Positions 38,661-48,922 of a stretch of 64,000 bases of DNA are shown one piece after another (position 1 is the stretch's first letter; each line of letters begins with the position of its first letter). Source of the stretch: Endotrypanum monterogeii (Eukaryota > Euglenozoa > Kinetoplastea > Trypanosomatida > Trypanosomatidae); the NCBI GenBank assembly GCA_000333855.2, contig CM007326.1:374027-438026 (forward strand). The letters are read 5' to 3'. A program made the translations under genes and the position numbers. Below the pieces are notes generated by a model. The model made no database searches. It saw only the letters and a program-made list of their open reading frames with translations, and was not told the origin of the DNA.

Positions 38661-38930
38661 CCATTTGTCGGTCTTCGCACCTGAAAATACACACACACAC
38701 ACAACACCGAATGAAAGTGTTTATTCCCACTCTCTCCTCACTCTGACGAGTACAAGTACTTTAAAAACAACAACAACAAACAAAAAAAAAAAAAGCGAGG
38801 AAACGAAAGGGAACCTGCGAGGGCTCGTCCATCGCCCATTTCTGCCCGGGACCTCCTCCTCCTTCTCCACGTAGTATACAAACAATCTCCTGCTCATTCG
38901 TGTCCCAATACCTCTTCTACCCAAAGAAAC

Positions 38931-41900
38931 ATGCGTGTGGGGAAAGTGCGTAGCCCCGCGGCCTCGGCCACGCCGTCGCGGAGACAAAAAACGCTCAATT
39001 CACGTGCGTCTCTCTCACCTTCTCGCCCATCGCCCTCGCGCGGTACTTCGCCGGCCTTGTCGATCGCCGGCCTCGGCGAACGAGTTCACAGCAGATCACC
39101 GTCGTTGCAAAAAATATTTCGCTCAGGAGTCGCAGATGATGCCTCGACGGTGCTGAGTGGAAGTGTTGCCATGACCCCAGGCGCTGGACACCAAAACACT
39201 ACTGTGGCATCCCTGGCGATGTCCAACGCGTCCCCCCCACCGGTTGCGCAAGACGGAAAGCGCTTTGAGCCAAACACATACGAGACAGTGTTCAACCTCC
39301 AAGGGTCCTACGACCACGTGGTGGTCGTTCACACCACAGCAACGCTGTGGTGCGCCAACGCTTTATCAGGCTCCATCGACCTCTACAGCTGCGTCACGGG
39401 TCAGTTTGTGGCCTCGCTCCTGCCACTGAAAGAGGAAGTAGAGGCTCGTCGCGCAGAGCTGGTGGAGCTGCCGTTGAATACACAGAGTGCGGCCAGCACC
39501 ACCGGCGGCGGCGCCAAGGGAACAACAAGTGCACTGCGTCGTCCGCTTTGGGGGTCGACTGGGGTGACCCAACGCAGCCGTGGGCTCGTTCCCACAGGAG
39601 GCAGGCGATCGCTCTCGGCACTGAACCCTACACCCATCTCTACTGAGGTGGCGGAGAGGGAGGTGCGTGCATCCACTATGTGTGCCACAGCCACGCACGT
39701 GTGGATCGGCTACACAGACGGCTCCGTCGCGGTGTACGACTCACTTCTCCTTAAGCTGAACACCGCTGGCCTATTTCATAACGACCGCGTCGTCTCCATT
39801 GTCTCGCTCGTGAGTGGGCAGACGGTGTCAGCCTCTGCAGACGGTCTCCTGATACTCTGGGATACTGAGCAGGGCGGCTTTGACGCGGTAACGCGGGTGA
39901 CGGTGCTGCTGGATGCAGTCCGAGAAGGAGCGGGGGCGCTGTGTGCAATGGCTGCCACACCCCCTGCCACACGCGTGTGCTGTGGATTCGAGTCAGGTGT
40001 AGTTTACAGCGTCGTTGTGGCGAATAGGCCACATGAGCAAACCGAGCCGCAGTTGCTTTCTGGCCACAACGCGCGGGTGAACGACATGGCGACCGTACGC
40101 GACCTTCTCTTCACTGCCGCGGAGGATAATACGGTCTGTGTGTGGTACTGCGGCGGCACATCTGGCGGGCGCGGCAGACGCAGGACCTTGTCATCGAACG
40201 CGCTCGTGGAGGCAGCCCACGACGCCGATTGCGCACCTCAGCTCCCGCCCACGAGCGGCACCATAAAAGTCGTTAAGCGTATATCCGTCAGGCCATGTGT
40301 GCGCTCTTTTTTAGCGGAGGAGCAGACGCACAGTCTGTGGGTAGCGTACGTGGATGGCCTTATGGAGCGCTGGAGTGCCGACCCCGACGATGACTTCGGT
40401 GTCGAGGAGGCAATTGAGAGTCCCCTCGACGCATCGCTGGTCGGTGGTGTACGCTCCGTTCTCTCACTGAGTGTAGCGCACACAATGCAGTGGCTTGCCC
40501 TGTCCAGCAATGGTGTAAACAAAATATGGTACGGACACAAAAACACCTTAGAGATCGACCTGGCGCACTCCACCGCAACCTTGGCCCAGGTGGTGGAGCA
40601 GGATATCGAAGACGCGGCTGTGTGGCGGGAGAGGGTAAGCTTACTGAAGCAAGACGAGATGGCAAGGAAAGAGAAGTACCTGTTTATCTTGGAGCAGCTC
40701 AGTGAGCAGCGCGTTTTGATTCGATATTACGACACGTGGAAGCGAGCTGTGCTTTTCTGTGGGGCGCGGCGCAAGCAGCTCAGGGCAATTGCCGAACTAC
40801 TGCACAGAAAGTCGTCTGTCCAGCTGCTCCGTCGCTTCTTCGGCAAGTGGGCATTCTTTTACGATGCGCAGCAGCGGCACATGCGCAGCTACGTTCTATC
40901 GGTAGCCCTGTCGCGCGCTACCGAAGTGAAGCAGATCCAGGACCACTTCCTGCGGTGGCAGTCGTACACCGTCCGCCACAAAATGAGCCGCAGCACTCAG
41001 CGATGTGCGGAGGTGATGGCGCACATGGTCAGGACTGCAATGATCGCTTCATATTTTCACCACTGGCGCTCCGTGGCGACGGCGACGGCGCAGCGGAAGC
41101 AGCGAAGCGTCTCAGTCGAGCAGGTGGCCCTTCTCGCTAACAAGGCGCGGAGGCAAGTTATGCAGCGTATATTGCGCCAGTGGATGGCCCATGGCCGCAT
41201 TCAAATGGAAGATCAGCGGTGGCGCGTCACCGCCCCAGAGGAAGAGGCGTACAGAAAGGACTCAATGATCCCTGGAACATCCGCACTTGCACGCTTTGCA
41301 GCGCACTACGCTCAGCTGCAAGCACATCGCAGGGGAAGGCAGCTGTTTTCCCTATGGCAGCGCTGGACAAAGCGTCGCGCTCGACTGGCATCGCTGGCGG
41401 CAGTAGCGGCCCTACGAGAAGAGCAACTCCTACACGAATATCGTCAGGGATTTTTTCTTCGCTGGCGTCAGCGTGTGCATGCGCGGCATATGGACGAGAA
41501 CACGCAGCACCTTAAGGCTCTCGAGCTAGAGCTCCGGCGCACAGAGGCCGAGCACGGCGACATATTTGAGAAGCTGCAGCTGCAGCGGCAGCTAGATCTA
41601 CTCCTGCAGCGGCAGGCAGCCGAGGAAGCGCATTTGATGCACATTAAATACCAGCTGGAGTCTGCTGAGCAGACCTGCACGGAGCTGCGTGAGTCCCAGC
41701 GGCAACGAGGTATCGCTGGAAACAATAATGCACTGTGTGCTGACATGACCGACAGCAACAACTCAACAGTCTTGGATAGAGTAGCGTCGGGAGCCTCTGC
41801 TGCGGTGGAGCAGACAGCCGCAGCGCAATTCGTTGGGACTGATATGGAATTCTCGATGTCCGCCACCAGTGAGAACCCCCCGCCTATCCAGCAGCAGGAG

Positions 41901-42488
41901 CATCAGGTAGTGCTATCGGCGATGAGCCGCGGTCACATGGCATCGCATGCCTCCTGGTACCGCTCCATGGTGGACCAGCAGCGCCTGTCGCCCGTGGTTC
42001 TGGCACATATGCCAATAGATGAGGCAGTGCGCCATGTCATGAGCCAGCTCAAGGGCAACGTCATCAACCTTTACACTGACCTGGCGCTCTTCCGGCAGGT
42101 GAAAGATCGACGACGCGCCGATGCATCTGCGGCTGGTATTCTCCTCGAAGCGTTCGGCGAGGTGAAGCGGCTTGTTGTGACGACAGTGCGTGGGGCCGCT
42201 GCCAACGCCGCATCGCCGGTGCTGTTGCGCATGGGCGGCAAGGCAACGCGGTGGCCATTAAGCATGGAGGCGTTGGACAGCATCCCGGTGCACCACTGCG
42301 CCACGGTGCTGACTGCCATCAAGACACTGGTCGTCGCGTACGACCTCCTGCGCCCCGAGGAGACACCAAGTGTGCAGATGACCTGTGAGGAAGTAGTGGC
42401 CAACGCCGACTGGATTTTTTTGATCGCACACGCCTGCTATATACGTCGAAAGCCGGTCCTGCCCCTCAACAATCGACAAACAAGCTAG
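38931..42488 (+). CDS. WD40-SFI1-repeat cytoskeletal protein
   Basis: 1185 aa. Ser/Pro-rich N-terminus (1-110). WD40-type blades occur at about 115-410, for example VWIGYTDGSVAVYD, VSASADGLLILWDT and LFTAAEDNTVCVWYCGG. Then comes a helical array with tryptophans at 603, 640, 676, 712, 751, 809 and 845, in contexts YYDTWK, FFGKWAFF, HFLRWQSY, YFHHWRS, ILRQWMAH, LWQRWTKR and FFLRWRQR. Spacing of about 36 residues and the L-x2-W-K/R pattern match Sfi1-type centrin-binding repeats. A coiled coil (about 850-920) and a C-terminal helical domain (about 1015-1185) follow. Sfi1-like proteins bind centrins at basal bodies and centrosomes, so a basal-body or bilobe role is likely but inferred. No signal peptide or membrane segment. 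Confidence 0.93.
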   Translation: MRVGKVRSPAASATPSRRQKTLNSRASLSPSRPSPSRGTSPALSIAGLGERVHSRSPSLQKIFRSGVADDASTVLSGSVAMTPGAGHQNTTVASLAMSNASPPPVAQDGKRFEPNTYETVFNLQGSYDHVVVVHTTATLWCANALSGSIDLYSCVTGQFVASLLPLKEEVEARRAELVELPLNTQSAASTTGGGAKGTTSALRRPLWGSTGVTQRSRGLVPTGGRRSLSALNPTPISTEVAEREVRASTMCATATHVWIGYTDGSVAVYDSLLLKLNTAGLFHNDRVVSIVSLVSGQTVSASADGLLILWDTEQGGFDAVTRVTVLLDAVREGAGALCAMAATPPATRVCCGFESGVVYSVVVANRPHEQTEPQLLSGHNARVNDMATVRDLLFTAAEDNTVCVWYCGGTSGGRGRRRTLSSNALVEAAHDADCAPQLPPTSGTIKVVKRISVRPCVRSFLAEEQTHSLWVAYVDGLMERWSADPDDDFGVEEAIESPLDASLVGGVRSVLSLSVAHTMQWLALSSNGVNKIWYGHKNTLEIDLAHSTATLAQVVEQDIEDAAVWRERVSLLKQDEMARKEKYLFILEQLSEQRVLIRYYDTWKRAVLFCGARRKQLRAIAELLHRKSSVQLLRRFFGKWAFFYDAQQRHMRSYVLSVALSRATEVKQIQDHFLRWQSYTVRHKMSRSTQRCAEVMAHMVRTAMIASYFHHWRSVATATAQRKQRSVSVEQVALLANKARRQVMQRILRQWMAHGRIQMEDQRWRVTAPEEEAYRKDSMIPGTSALARFAAHYAQLQAHRRGRQLFSLWQRWTKRRARLASLAAVAALREEQLLHEYRQGFFLRWRQRVHARHMDENTQHLKALELELRRTEAEHGDIFEKLQLQRQLDLLLQRQAAEEAHLMHIKYQLESAEQTCTELRESQRQRGIAGNNNALCADMTDSNNSTVLDRVASGASAAVEQTAAAQFVGTDMEFSMSATSENPPPIQQQEHQVVLSAMSRGHMASHASWYRSMVDQQRLSPVVLAHMPIDEAVRHVMSQLKGNVINLYTDLALFRQVKDRRRADASAAGILLEAFGEVKRLVVTTVRGAAANAASPVLLRMGGKATRWPLSMEALDSIPVHHCATVLTAIKTLVVAYDLLRPEETPSVQMTCEEVVANADWIFLIAHACYIRRKPVLPLNNRQTS

Positions 42489-43153
42489 ACAAGAGTTGTG
42501 CGCTCTGTTTGCGTGTGTGTGTGTGTGTGTGTGTGTGTCGAGAGAGGAGAGAGTGTATTCTGAAATCGTTGTTTTCCTTGAAGGCGAACGTTCCATCGCT
42601 CCCCCCCCCCCCCCCTCTTGACACACAGAACACAACATACCTACTGTGCTCACCTCAGCTTGCTGGTCTCCTCATTAGAGAAATACATTTCCATCTTTTT
42701 TTTTTTTATTTATTTTAAACCCTATCACGCGCTTTTTTCTTTTTTCTCTCTAGGCGAGATTTTAACGCTGGCCTACAGCCATCACGCCTCCAACAACAGA
42801 ATTTCCTTTCCCCTATCCCCTCCTCACACACGCACACGTCATGTGCAAAGGACACTTGAAGCGAATAGGCCTTCGGTTACTTGTGATGGTGAAGGATTCA
42901 GTGATGCCGTGGACAAGATCGACTACCGGCTACTACTCTTTCTGTGGACTTTATTGTTGGTTTGTTTGTTTGCAAGAATATCCTCACCTCACCTCCCTTC
43001 TCCCTCCTCCACTCCTCTCCTCTTGGGGATTGACGCCTTTTGTTCGCCCCCCCCCCCACCCTCCCACCCTCCCACCCCTTCCTGCCGCTATAGGAGAGTG
43101 TAATTTTCACACCTCTTTCTTCGTCTGCGTGCTTGCACGCACGAGCTACATAG
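42489..43153. other. Spacer upstream of the small membrane-protein gene
   Basis: (GT)n at 42511-42538, C-run at 42601-42614, T tracts and a CCCACCCT stretch before the acceptor at 43093. An overlapping forward frame (42841-43383) is judged spurious. Confidence 0.7.
43055..43093 (+). promoter_or_regulatory. Predicted spliced-leader acceptor for the 154-aa gene
   Basis: A C/T-rich stretch ends in gctatag (AG 43092-43093). The 60-nt UTR has no earlier ATG. Confidence 0.55.
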
Positions 43154-43618
43154 ATGCACTACATTACCGCCTTTGCAGTCGCTGTTCCGGTCATCGTCTG
43201 GCTTCTCTGTACACGCGAGGGGCTGACGGACGATATTACTTGCTCGCTGCTTGTCGCTCTCGCATCTTCACTCAGCGGCACGATAATGTGGTTGCGCTCC
43301 CGCTACATGGCTTCCCTGTACTTAAGCGAGCGTGCGGCAAGGAAACAACATTATACAGCTTCGCTGCGCCGGCAAGCGAGTGAAAACGCCGCCGCCGTGG
43401 TGCGAAAGCCCTGGTCTCGGAGCGACGATCCTCCATCTACCGAAGCACAACCCAGTCAGACAGCGCCCGGGTCACCGCCGCCGCGAACAGTGGCACGACT
43501 GTCGCCAGTAATGCCAGCCTTCATAGCCTGCTGCTTCCTCCTGCTGAGCACTCTTTTCACCATCGTTGCTCTTCTGCAGGTCACATGGTACGCACGAAGC
43601 CTCGCAGCGAGAGTATGA
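43154..43618 (+). CDS. Small predicted membrane protein, unknown function
   Basis: 154 aa with three hydrophobic segments: about 3-19 (YITAFAVAVPVIVWLLC), 30-47 (CSLLVALASSLSGTIMWL) and 120-144 (MPAFIACCFLLLSTLFTIVALLQV). Between the second and third lies a basic then proline-rich, probably disordered, stretch of about 70 residues. The first two segments are joined by a short charged turn (TREGLTDD), so they may form a hairpin. Codon use resembles neighbouring genes, and the acceptor at 43093 makes this the first AUG. No family recognised. It could be an organelle or ER membrane protein; location cannot be assigned. Confidence 0.7.
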   Translation: MHYITAFAVAVPVIVWLLCTREGLTDDITCSLLVALASSLSGTIMWLRSRYMASLYLSERAARKQHYTASLRRQASENAAAVVRKPWSRSDDPPSTEAQPSQTAPGSPPPRTVARLSPVMPAFIACCFLLLSTLFTIVALLQVTWYARSLAARV

Positions 43619-44228
43619 CTGCTCAGAAGGTGGCCGAGGCCCTCCCCTTCCCCTTCCCCTTCCCCCCCTCTCCCAGCTTAGCTACTAGGGAATGTGTGCA
43701 AAGGGGAATTATAATTTTCATTGAAAAACGAGGGGGGGGTCGGGGTCACTCACAGGGGATATATATATATATATATATATATTTAGGGTTCGTGCTTGCC
43801 TTGCTTCACATTCTTTACAGCCCACCCTCTCTTCCGCCCGCCCAGCCCCTTTGTCACTGCTCCGCAGAAAAAAAAAACGCCTGGAGCGTTCACGGCCTGC
43901 TTTCCTTCAACACTGTGGGAAGGTAACCGGCTCACATTCTTGCGTGATACCCATATCCCCACTCCCTACCCTCAAAGCCAATGCTGGATTGCGTAGAGTT
44001 CAAGCAGGTAAGGGTGGCGGACAGACGACACGAGGAGGGGGGGGTATCGACGTAACTCACTTGTATATATGCCTCTTCCCTTCCCCCGCTCTGTGAGATA
44101 ACTTTTCTGTATACCTCCTGATCTCCGTGTTCTTCTTAACTTCTTCTCTTCCCCCTCCCTTGACACAACACGGTCTCCGCGCGGCTTCATCACGTGTAGC
44201 TGCCTCTGCACTCTCTCCGCCACGCCAT
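43619..44228. other. Spacer upstream of the SET-MYND gene
   Basis: CCCCTTC repeats near 43643-43665, G-run, (TA)n at 43760-43782, A-run near 43868 and a pyrimidine-rich stretch before an AG at 44198-44199. No gene seen. Confidence 0.7.
44137..44199 (+). promoter_or_regulatory. Candidate spliced-leader acceptor for the SET-MYND gene
   Basis: A pyrimidine-rich region is followed by cacgtgtag (AG 44198-44199), 29 nt before ATG 44229. The open frame upstream of 44229 has no ATG, so this site supports that start. Confidence 0.45.
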
Positions 44229-45728
44229 ATGCCTCGGGTGCGTGCGGCTCGTGTCGCCTGGTTCGCCGGGCAAGAGCTTGATGCTTACCTTCGCATGCGC
44301 GCCTGGCACTGGACGGTGAAGCACAACTATGCCCTGGCGGCGGACTACTGCATCCGACTACTGAACCGACATCCACACGACACCTTGGGGCTTGTCCTTG
44401 GCGAGGTGGCTGGCCGCAACACCGGCCAAAAAACCTTTGTGGACAGGTGCTCGCAGGCACTAGAACAAAACTGTAAACGCAAGGGTGTAGCTAGCGTGAC
44501 AGAGCTGCTGACCAGCACCACGGAGTCAGGGGTATCTCGCCCACCGTCGTCGTCGACTGAGTCGGCCTCAAGAGCTACACAGCTCCCTGCTACTGCTGAC
44601 GTTCTCCTCGTGCGCGCTGAGGCCGAAGAAAGAAACGATGAAGTGCACAGCGCGGGGTTGGAAGCCGGCGGCCTCCAAGACGAGTCCCTCTACATCCATA
44701 ACAGTGAGCCAGGCGAATTTCTTCCTCAAGCAGTGCGGCGATGTTGCCTACGAAGTGCAACGCCGCCGCTGGCGGAACTGCTGGAGCCGACGCAGACGAC
44801 CTACGGGCGCGGATTGTACGCAACACGGCATATCCCGCAGCGATGCATCATTCTTTGCGAGGCACCGCTGCTAGTGCAGCGGTGCGACGACACAAGGTGT
44901 GCACACTGTCTCGCTCCACTCTCCGCTCGTAAGGGAGACAGTGCAACCGCCACAAGTCCCAAAGACCTGGAGGCGTTTGGTGTGGCCTGCCCCTATTGCG
45001 AACAGGAGACCTACTGCTCTCCAGGATGCAGAGACGCGGCGTGGGCGCAGTACCACGCGTGCAGCTGCGCCACCAGAAACCCCGAGTTGGCACGGTGGGC
45101 TGAAGGTATGCGCGAGGTGCTAGTCCGCAAAAGCCCAGGCGGTGCATCAGCGGGGTCGGATGAGGTCAGCATAGCAAACTCCACTTCTGAGGCACGCGCC
45201 GCACTCTCGTGCCTCACAGTCGCAAAAATTTGCGCCATGGCAACTGTGCAGCAGGTGCATCCGCTGAGTCTGCCAGGACTCTCGTGTCTGCGCGGCATTG
45301 CCGAGTACGAACCAGCGACCGCCCTCAGTGAAATTGGGGCGCTTTCTGTTTCCCTGAGCGCGGCACTGCGTCAGCCAAACCTGTTCATGGAGGAGGTGCT
45401 GTCGCTGTTCGCCTTGCTACAGACAAACGAGTTCTTCACCACAAGTGGCATCGCCCTCTACTCGGTGTTGAGCATGCTCAATCACAGCTGTGATCCTAAC
45501 TGCGCCTTGGTGAGCGCCTCCACCTCGCCCGCGGGTGGCTCGAGTGGAGCCGGGAAAAGCCCAATGGAGAAGCATCTCATCGCGCTACGACCCATCCGGG
45601 ACGGCGAACAACTCCTCATTGATTACAACGCCTCTCTGACGACAACGCTCAGCTACGAGGACCGCAAGGCGCTCTGTCTCCAGCGTCACTTCGAGTGCTA
45701 CTGCGCTCGCTGCATCCGTCGCATGTGA
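44229..45728 (+). CDS. SET-MYND (SMYD-type) protein lysine methyltransferase
   Basis: 499 aa. N-terminal residues 1-60 look TPR-like (LRMRAWHWTVKHNYALAADYCIRLLNRHP). The SET N-part is seen at about 185-215 (TTYGRGLYATRHIPQRCIILCEAPL). A MYND zinc finger follows at about 217-280, with C-x4-C-x2-C, then CPYCEQETYCSPGC and HACSC. The SET core is NHSCDPNC (about 418-425), then LRPIRDGEQLLIDYN and a post-SET CYCARC motif next to the C-terminus. This split-SET order (SET, MYND, SET, post-SET) is that of SMYD enzymes, which transfer methyl groups from S-adenosylmethionine to lysines of histones or other proteins. All signature residues are intact, so activity is expected; the substrate is unknown. 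No targeting signal seen. Confidence 0.93.
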   Translation: MPRVRAARVAWFAGQELDAYLRMRAWHWTVKHNYALAADYCIRLLNRHPHDTLGLVLGEVAGRNTGQKTFVDRCSQALEQNCKRKGVASVTELLTSTTESGVSRPPSSSTESASRATQLPATADVLLVRAEAEERNDEVHSAGLEAGGLQDESLYIHNSEPGEFLPQAVRRCCLRSATPPLAELLEPTQTTYGRGLYATRHIPQRCIILCEAPLLVQRCDDTRCAHCLAPLSARKGDSATATSPKDLEAFGVACPYCEQETYCSPGCRDAAWAQYHACSCATRNPELARWAEGMREVLVRKSPGGASAGSDEVSIANSTSEARAALSCLTVAKICAMATVQQVHPLSLPGLSCLRGIAEYEPATALSEIGALSVSLSAALRQPNLFMEEVLSLFALLQTNEFFTTSGIALYSVLSMLNHSCDPNCALVSASTSPAGGSSGAGKSPMEKHLIALRPIRDGEQLLIDYNASLTTTLSYEDRKALCLQRHFECYCARCIRRM

Positions 45729-46684
45729 TAGGGGAACCTTGGAGAGAGAGGGGGGGGGCAGCAACAGCAGCAGTAGCCAACAAGATATCTCACCAGCGCG
45801 CGCCACCTCCAGGGAAAGCCCCTCCACACACACACACACACGCACCTGTCCCCGTATACATACATATATATGCGTCTATGTGTGTGTGTGTGCGTGTGTG
45901 TGGCGGTGCACACGCTCTTCACGGTATTTTTCTTCACAGGTGTAACCAACTAAGTATGTCCCCTCCCCCCCCCCCTATCCCTCGCATGTCTGCCGTTCCT
46001 CCTCAGCGCAACGCTTTGCTGTTGTTGTTATTGATGTTGTTGTTTTTTTCTGCTGGACAGACACGATGGTGTGCATAAGTGCCGACACACGGAACTCTAA
46101 AAATAGCAGAGGATAATGAGTAGAAGAGAAAAGGAGAGGGTGACAAAACGACAGCAGTTAGCGGCCATGTGAGGTGGAAGGCAGAGGAGGAGCGGAGGAG
46201 CGCACCGCCCCCTGGTAGAGGTACAGCCGCAACCACCTCGACTATACTTCATAGTCAGATAGACCCACGTACGCGACAGCCCGTGCTGTTCCCCTCCGGG
46301 GAGGAGGAGGAGGGGGGGGGAGGATAAGCGCCAACGTAGAGAACTCCTCAATTCACGAGTTGCAGAGGGTGCTCCCTTCTTCTTACACACGAAAGGTGTC
46401 ACCACCTCCAAGGACGCGACCTCAGATACCTCATCCCTGCACTCAAGAAAGAAACATTTCTCCCAATTCCCACCCGAGGCGTCGCAGTGTCAAGCATCTG
46501 CCCCTCCCTCCAAACACACGCACGCTTACCACCCCCCCCCCCCCCACCCCCACACACACACCACCAAAAAAAGATCCACACTCATAAGTGCGTCCTAGTC
46601 AGCGTGGGTTGTCGCTTGCCCGCGTGCGGTAGGCACCCACGCTTTTTTCTCTCCTCCTCTGTTTTTCTGTTCACAGACGCAACA
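45729..46684. other. Spacer upstream of the putative mitochondrial protein gene
   Basis: Contains CAGCAG, (CA)n and (GT)n runs (45829-45903), TTGTTGTTATTG near 46019-46047, GGA repeats (46302-46323), C-runs (46532-46546) and the acceptor at 46676. No gene seen. Confidence 0.7.
46641..46676 (+). promoter_or_regulatory. Strong predicted spliced-leader acceptor, 8-nt 5' UTR
   Basis: A 30-nt T/C-rich tract ends in gttcacag (AG 46675-46676), 8 nt before ATG 46685. This excludes the longer upstream frame as the N-terminus. Confidence 0.7.
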
Positions 46685-48922
46685 ATGTACCGATACTCAC
46701 CCTCGCGGTGCTGCAGCGCTGCTGCGATACGGACCTTGAGCACTTGGCTGACGAGTCTCGCCAAAGAAGCGGAGTCCATCCCACCGGCTGGCACGACCAC
46801 CGTCCATGCGCACGAATCCACACCCAAGGCACTGGAGGAGGTTTGGCGTGGCATTGAAAGCGCGGCTGCTCACGCGAACGCCCTCAGGGAGACAGATACA
46901 CTTTTCAGCGTCATGCAATGTCTGCTGCTCAAGCAACAGTATCCCAGCGACGTGCACGCATGGACGCGCCTTGCGCAGCAGCTGTTGCCGTTCAGCGGTA
47001 TCGAGGCAAGCACAGTGTTGCATTACCCAGGTCAATCCGACGCCGCCTACCACAGGGACGGGTACACAGGTGGTCGCTCTCGAGACAGCATCTCCTCATC
47101 CCATAACCTTGTCCTCGCCAATGCGGAGGGCCGCTACCGTGACGAGGCTGGTTTGCGTCAAGGCCCGCGCAGCCTCAGGCGAGGCGGGGCGCAGACACCC
47201 CCGTACAGCCTGTATCCCTCGCGTGAGATTCTCCTGCTGAGCGGCGGTAGTCTACCCCTGAGCGCGCGTGTGCCGCTCGGTGACGGAAGAGTACTGGCGT
47301 TATTTATGCGGGGTTTCACGCAGTTCCTGCGGGACCAGGTAGACAAGCAGATCAGCCCTGAGTTGCTGCACGTCGTCTGCGACGTATCAAACGCTCTGAC
47401 GGATGCATTGGCCGCCAATGGACACACTGTGGAACTGGAGCTGCTGCTACCAACCTTGTTGGAATACTTGGAGCTACTCCACATGATCGACCTGCATACG
47501 AGTACTGAGAACAGTGCTGCGGATGCGGCAGGGGATTGTAACGCGTCTAACTTCCAAAACCAATCATCGACAACCACAACGCGGACGTCAGGAGTGACGA
47601 GCCTCCTTCAGAGAATGGCAGATGACATCTCACAAGGTGTACTAACCAGAGGTGCACGTGGTGCCCGCGTCGTCCTCTACTACCTCAACGACCACTTCAC
47701 GAGTGTCGTAGAGGGTTACCGGGCCCGAGCTCCGACAGCCTTCACAGATAAGATGTATTGGGAGCAGCAGCGGTATCTTCTCACCCTCACACGCGCCTGC
47801 ATGTGGGCCATCACTCAACACTACTTGCCAACTTCAACAGATGACTCATCTGCGCCCTCTAAAGGCACTGTCTCGTCGTCGGCGCCGTATCTACCAAGGA
47901 TGCCCTCGGGTGTCTACCCAACGGACCTGGTTGCTACAGCCCCACTGAACGCCCACATACAGGCGCTCTACGACCACATCGATGTTGTGTTCCAACACAA
48001 TACACACGAAAACAATCCCTTGAGTCTCAGCGACGAGGATGTGGCACAGCTCAAAGAAATCCACACGGCAGCACTACTGCGCGCACTGCGAATAGAGGTT
48101 TCTGCCCCGGACGCATACCTGCGCCGTGCGTTGGAGGTGATGGATCGAGTACCGGCGTCTATGGCTATTGAAGGCGAGCTGATTGCCGGCAAGGTGCGAT
48201 TGCTAGAGTTGGACAGCGACGCGCTAGACGAGGAAGGCAGGACGGCCATCTACGCCGACTTGCTGACGTCGCTTCGCAGCCTAGTCGAGATGCGGCCACG
48301 CTTTGCGAGGCGTGAGAACGAAGGTTTGGGTGCCGCTGCTTCTGCCAGCACCCCGGGTGAAGGTGGCGGTGACGAGGAGGACGAGAATGATGGAGAGCAT
48401 ATGCGACTCGACGCTGCAACCCAGTCCCTTCTGCACCGCGCTCACGCCGAAGTCATCACTGCCTTCTGTGCAGCACACAAGGAGGAGTGGTCGAACGAGG
48501 CCTACAACATCCTTGTTGCGCACAAGTACCACGGCGTCAAGATCACGAACGAGCTCATCCGTCCCGTCTTGGAGGTCTTCAGCCGCCGTGGCGACTGCCG
48601 TGTCTTCAGTCTGGTTGACCTGTGTGTTCTTTACAGTCACGCACCGATCGACATGCACACAATCGCGCTTCTGTTCCGCACGTGCGCAGCAGCGGGCGAT
48701 CACTTTCGTGCCCGCACGTTCCTGGAGCTGTTGTCCGAAATCATACCCGGATTTTTGGTCAAATGCCCGCCGGAGGTGCGCGAGTCGCTGCAAGAGCTGA
48801 AGGTGCTCGACCCCCCTCCGCGGCAGCTGTTCGTGTCGGCCGAAGATGATCTGGTTTCTAGTACGCTGGGTGAAGCGCAACGTACCGTGCGCCGCCTGCC
48901 GTGCCGTGACGGCAACAGGTGA
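46685..48922 (+). CDS. Putative mitochondrial protein with helical (PPR-like) C-terminus
   Basis: 745 aa from the ATG right after the acceptor. The N-terminus MYRYSPSRCCSAAAIRTLSTW is Arg/Ser/Ala-rich and lacks acidic residues, as in a mitochondrial presequence. The rest is mostly helical with low-complexity inserts (Ser-rich about 135-150, acidic Glu/Asp run about 560-575). The last 150 residues (WSNEAYNILVAHKYHG, ITNELIRPVLEVFSRRGDCR, SLVDLCVLYSHAPIDMHTIALLFRTCAAAGDHFRARTF in outline) look like paired helices and recall pentatricopeptide repeats, common in kinetoplastid mitochondrial RNA and ribosome factors. No repeat is clear enough to be sure. Function unknown. Confidence 0.88.
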   Translation: MYRYSPSRCCSAAAIRTLSTWLTSLAKEAESIPPAGTTTVHAHESTPKALEEVWRGIESAAAHANALRETDTLFSVMQCLLLKQQYPSDVHAWTRLAQQLLPFSGIEASTVLHYPGQSDAAYHRDGYTGGRSRDSISSSHNLVLANAEGRYRDEAGLRQGPRSLRRGGAQTPPYSLYPSREILLLSGGSLPLSARVPLGDGRVLALFMRGFTQFLRDQVDKQISPELLHVVCDVSNALTDALAANGHTVELELLLPTLLEYLELLHMIDLHTSTENSAADAAGDCNASNFQNQSSTTTTRTSGVTSLLQRMADDISQGVLTRGARGARVVLYYLNDHFTSVVEGYRARAPTAFTDKMYWEQQRYLLTLTRACMWAITQHYLPTSTDDSSAPSKGTVSSSAPYLPRMPSGVYPTDLVATAPLNAHIQALYDHIDVVFQHNTHENNPLSLSDEDVAQLKEIHTAALLRALRIEVSAPDAYLRRALEVMDRVPASMAIEGELIAGKVRLLELDSDALDEEGRTAIYADLLTSLRSLVEMRPRFARRENEGLGAAASASTPGEGGGDEEDENDGEHMRLDAATQSLLHRAHAEVITAFCAAHKEEWSNEAYNILVAHKYHGVKITNELIRPVLEVFSRRGDCRVFSLVDLCVLYSHAPIDMHTIALLFRTCAAAGDHFRARTFLELLSEIIPGFLVKCPPEVRESLQELKVLDPPPRQLFVSAEDDLVSSTLGEAQRTVRRLPCRDGNR

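Larger units (their letters stand above)
37475..38930. other. Spacer upstream of the WD40-SFI1 gene
   Basis: Contains G-rich run (37539-37560), CCA repeats near 37673-37686, (TA)n at 37883-37926, a more complex patch at about 37930-38035, (GT)/(G)n near 38314-38340 and a pyrimidine tract ending at an AG at 38659-38660. No gene seen. Confidence 0.7.

Noticed and set aside
42841..43383. 180-aa forward frame overlapping the small membrane-protein gene
   Set aside because: It contains C-run-encoded proline stretches and overlaps the better-supported frame at 43154, which has hydrophobic segments and the first AUG after an acceptor.
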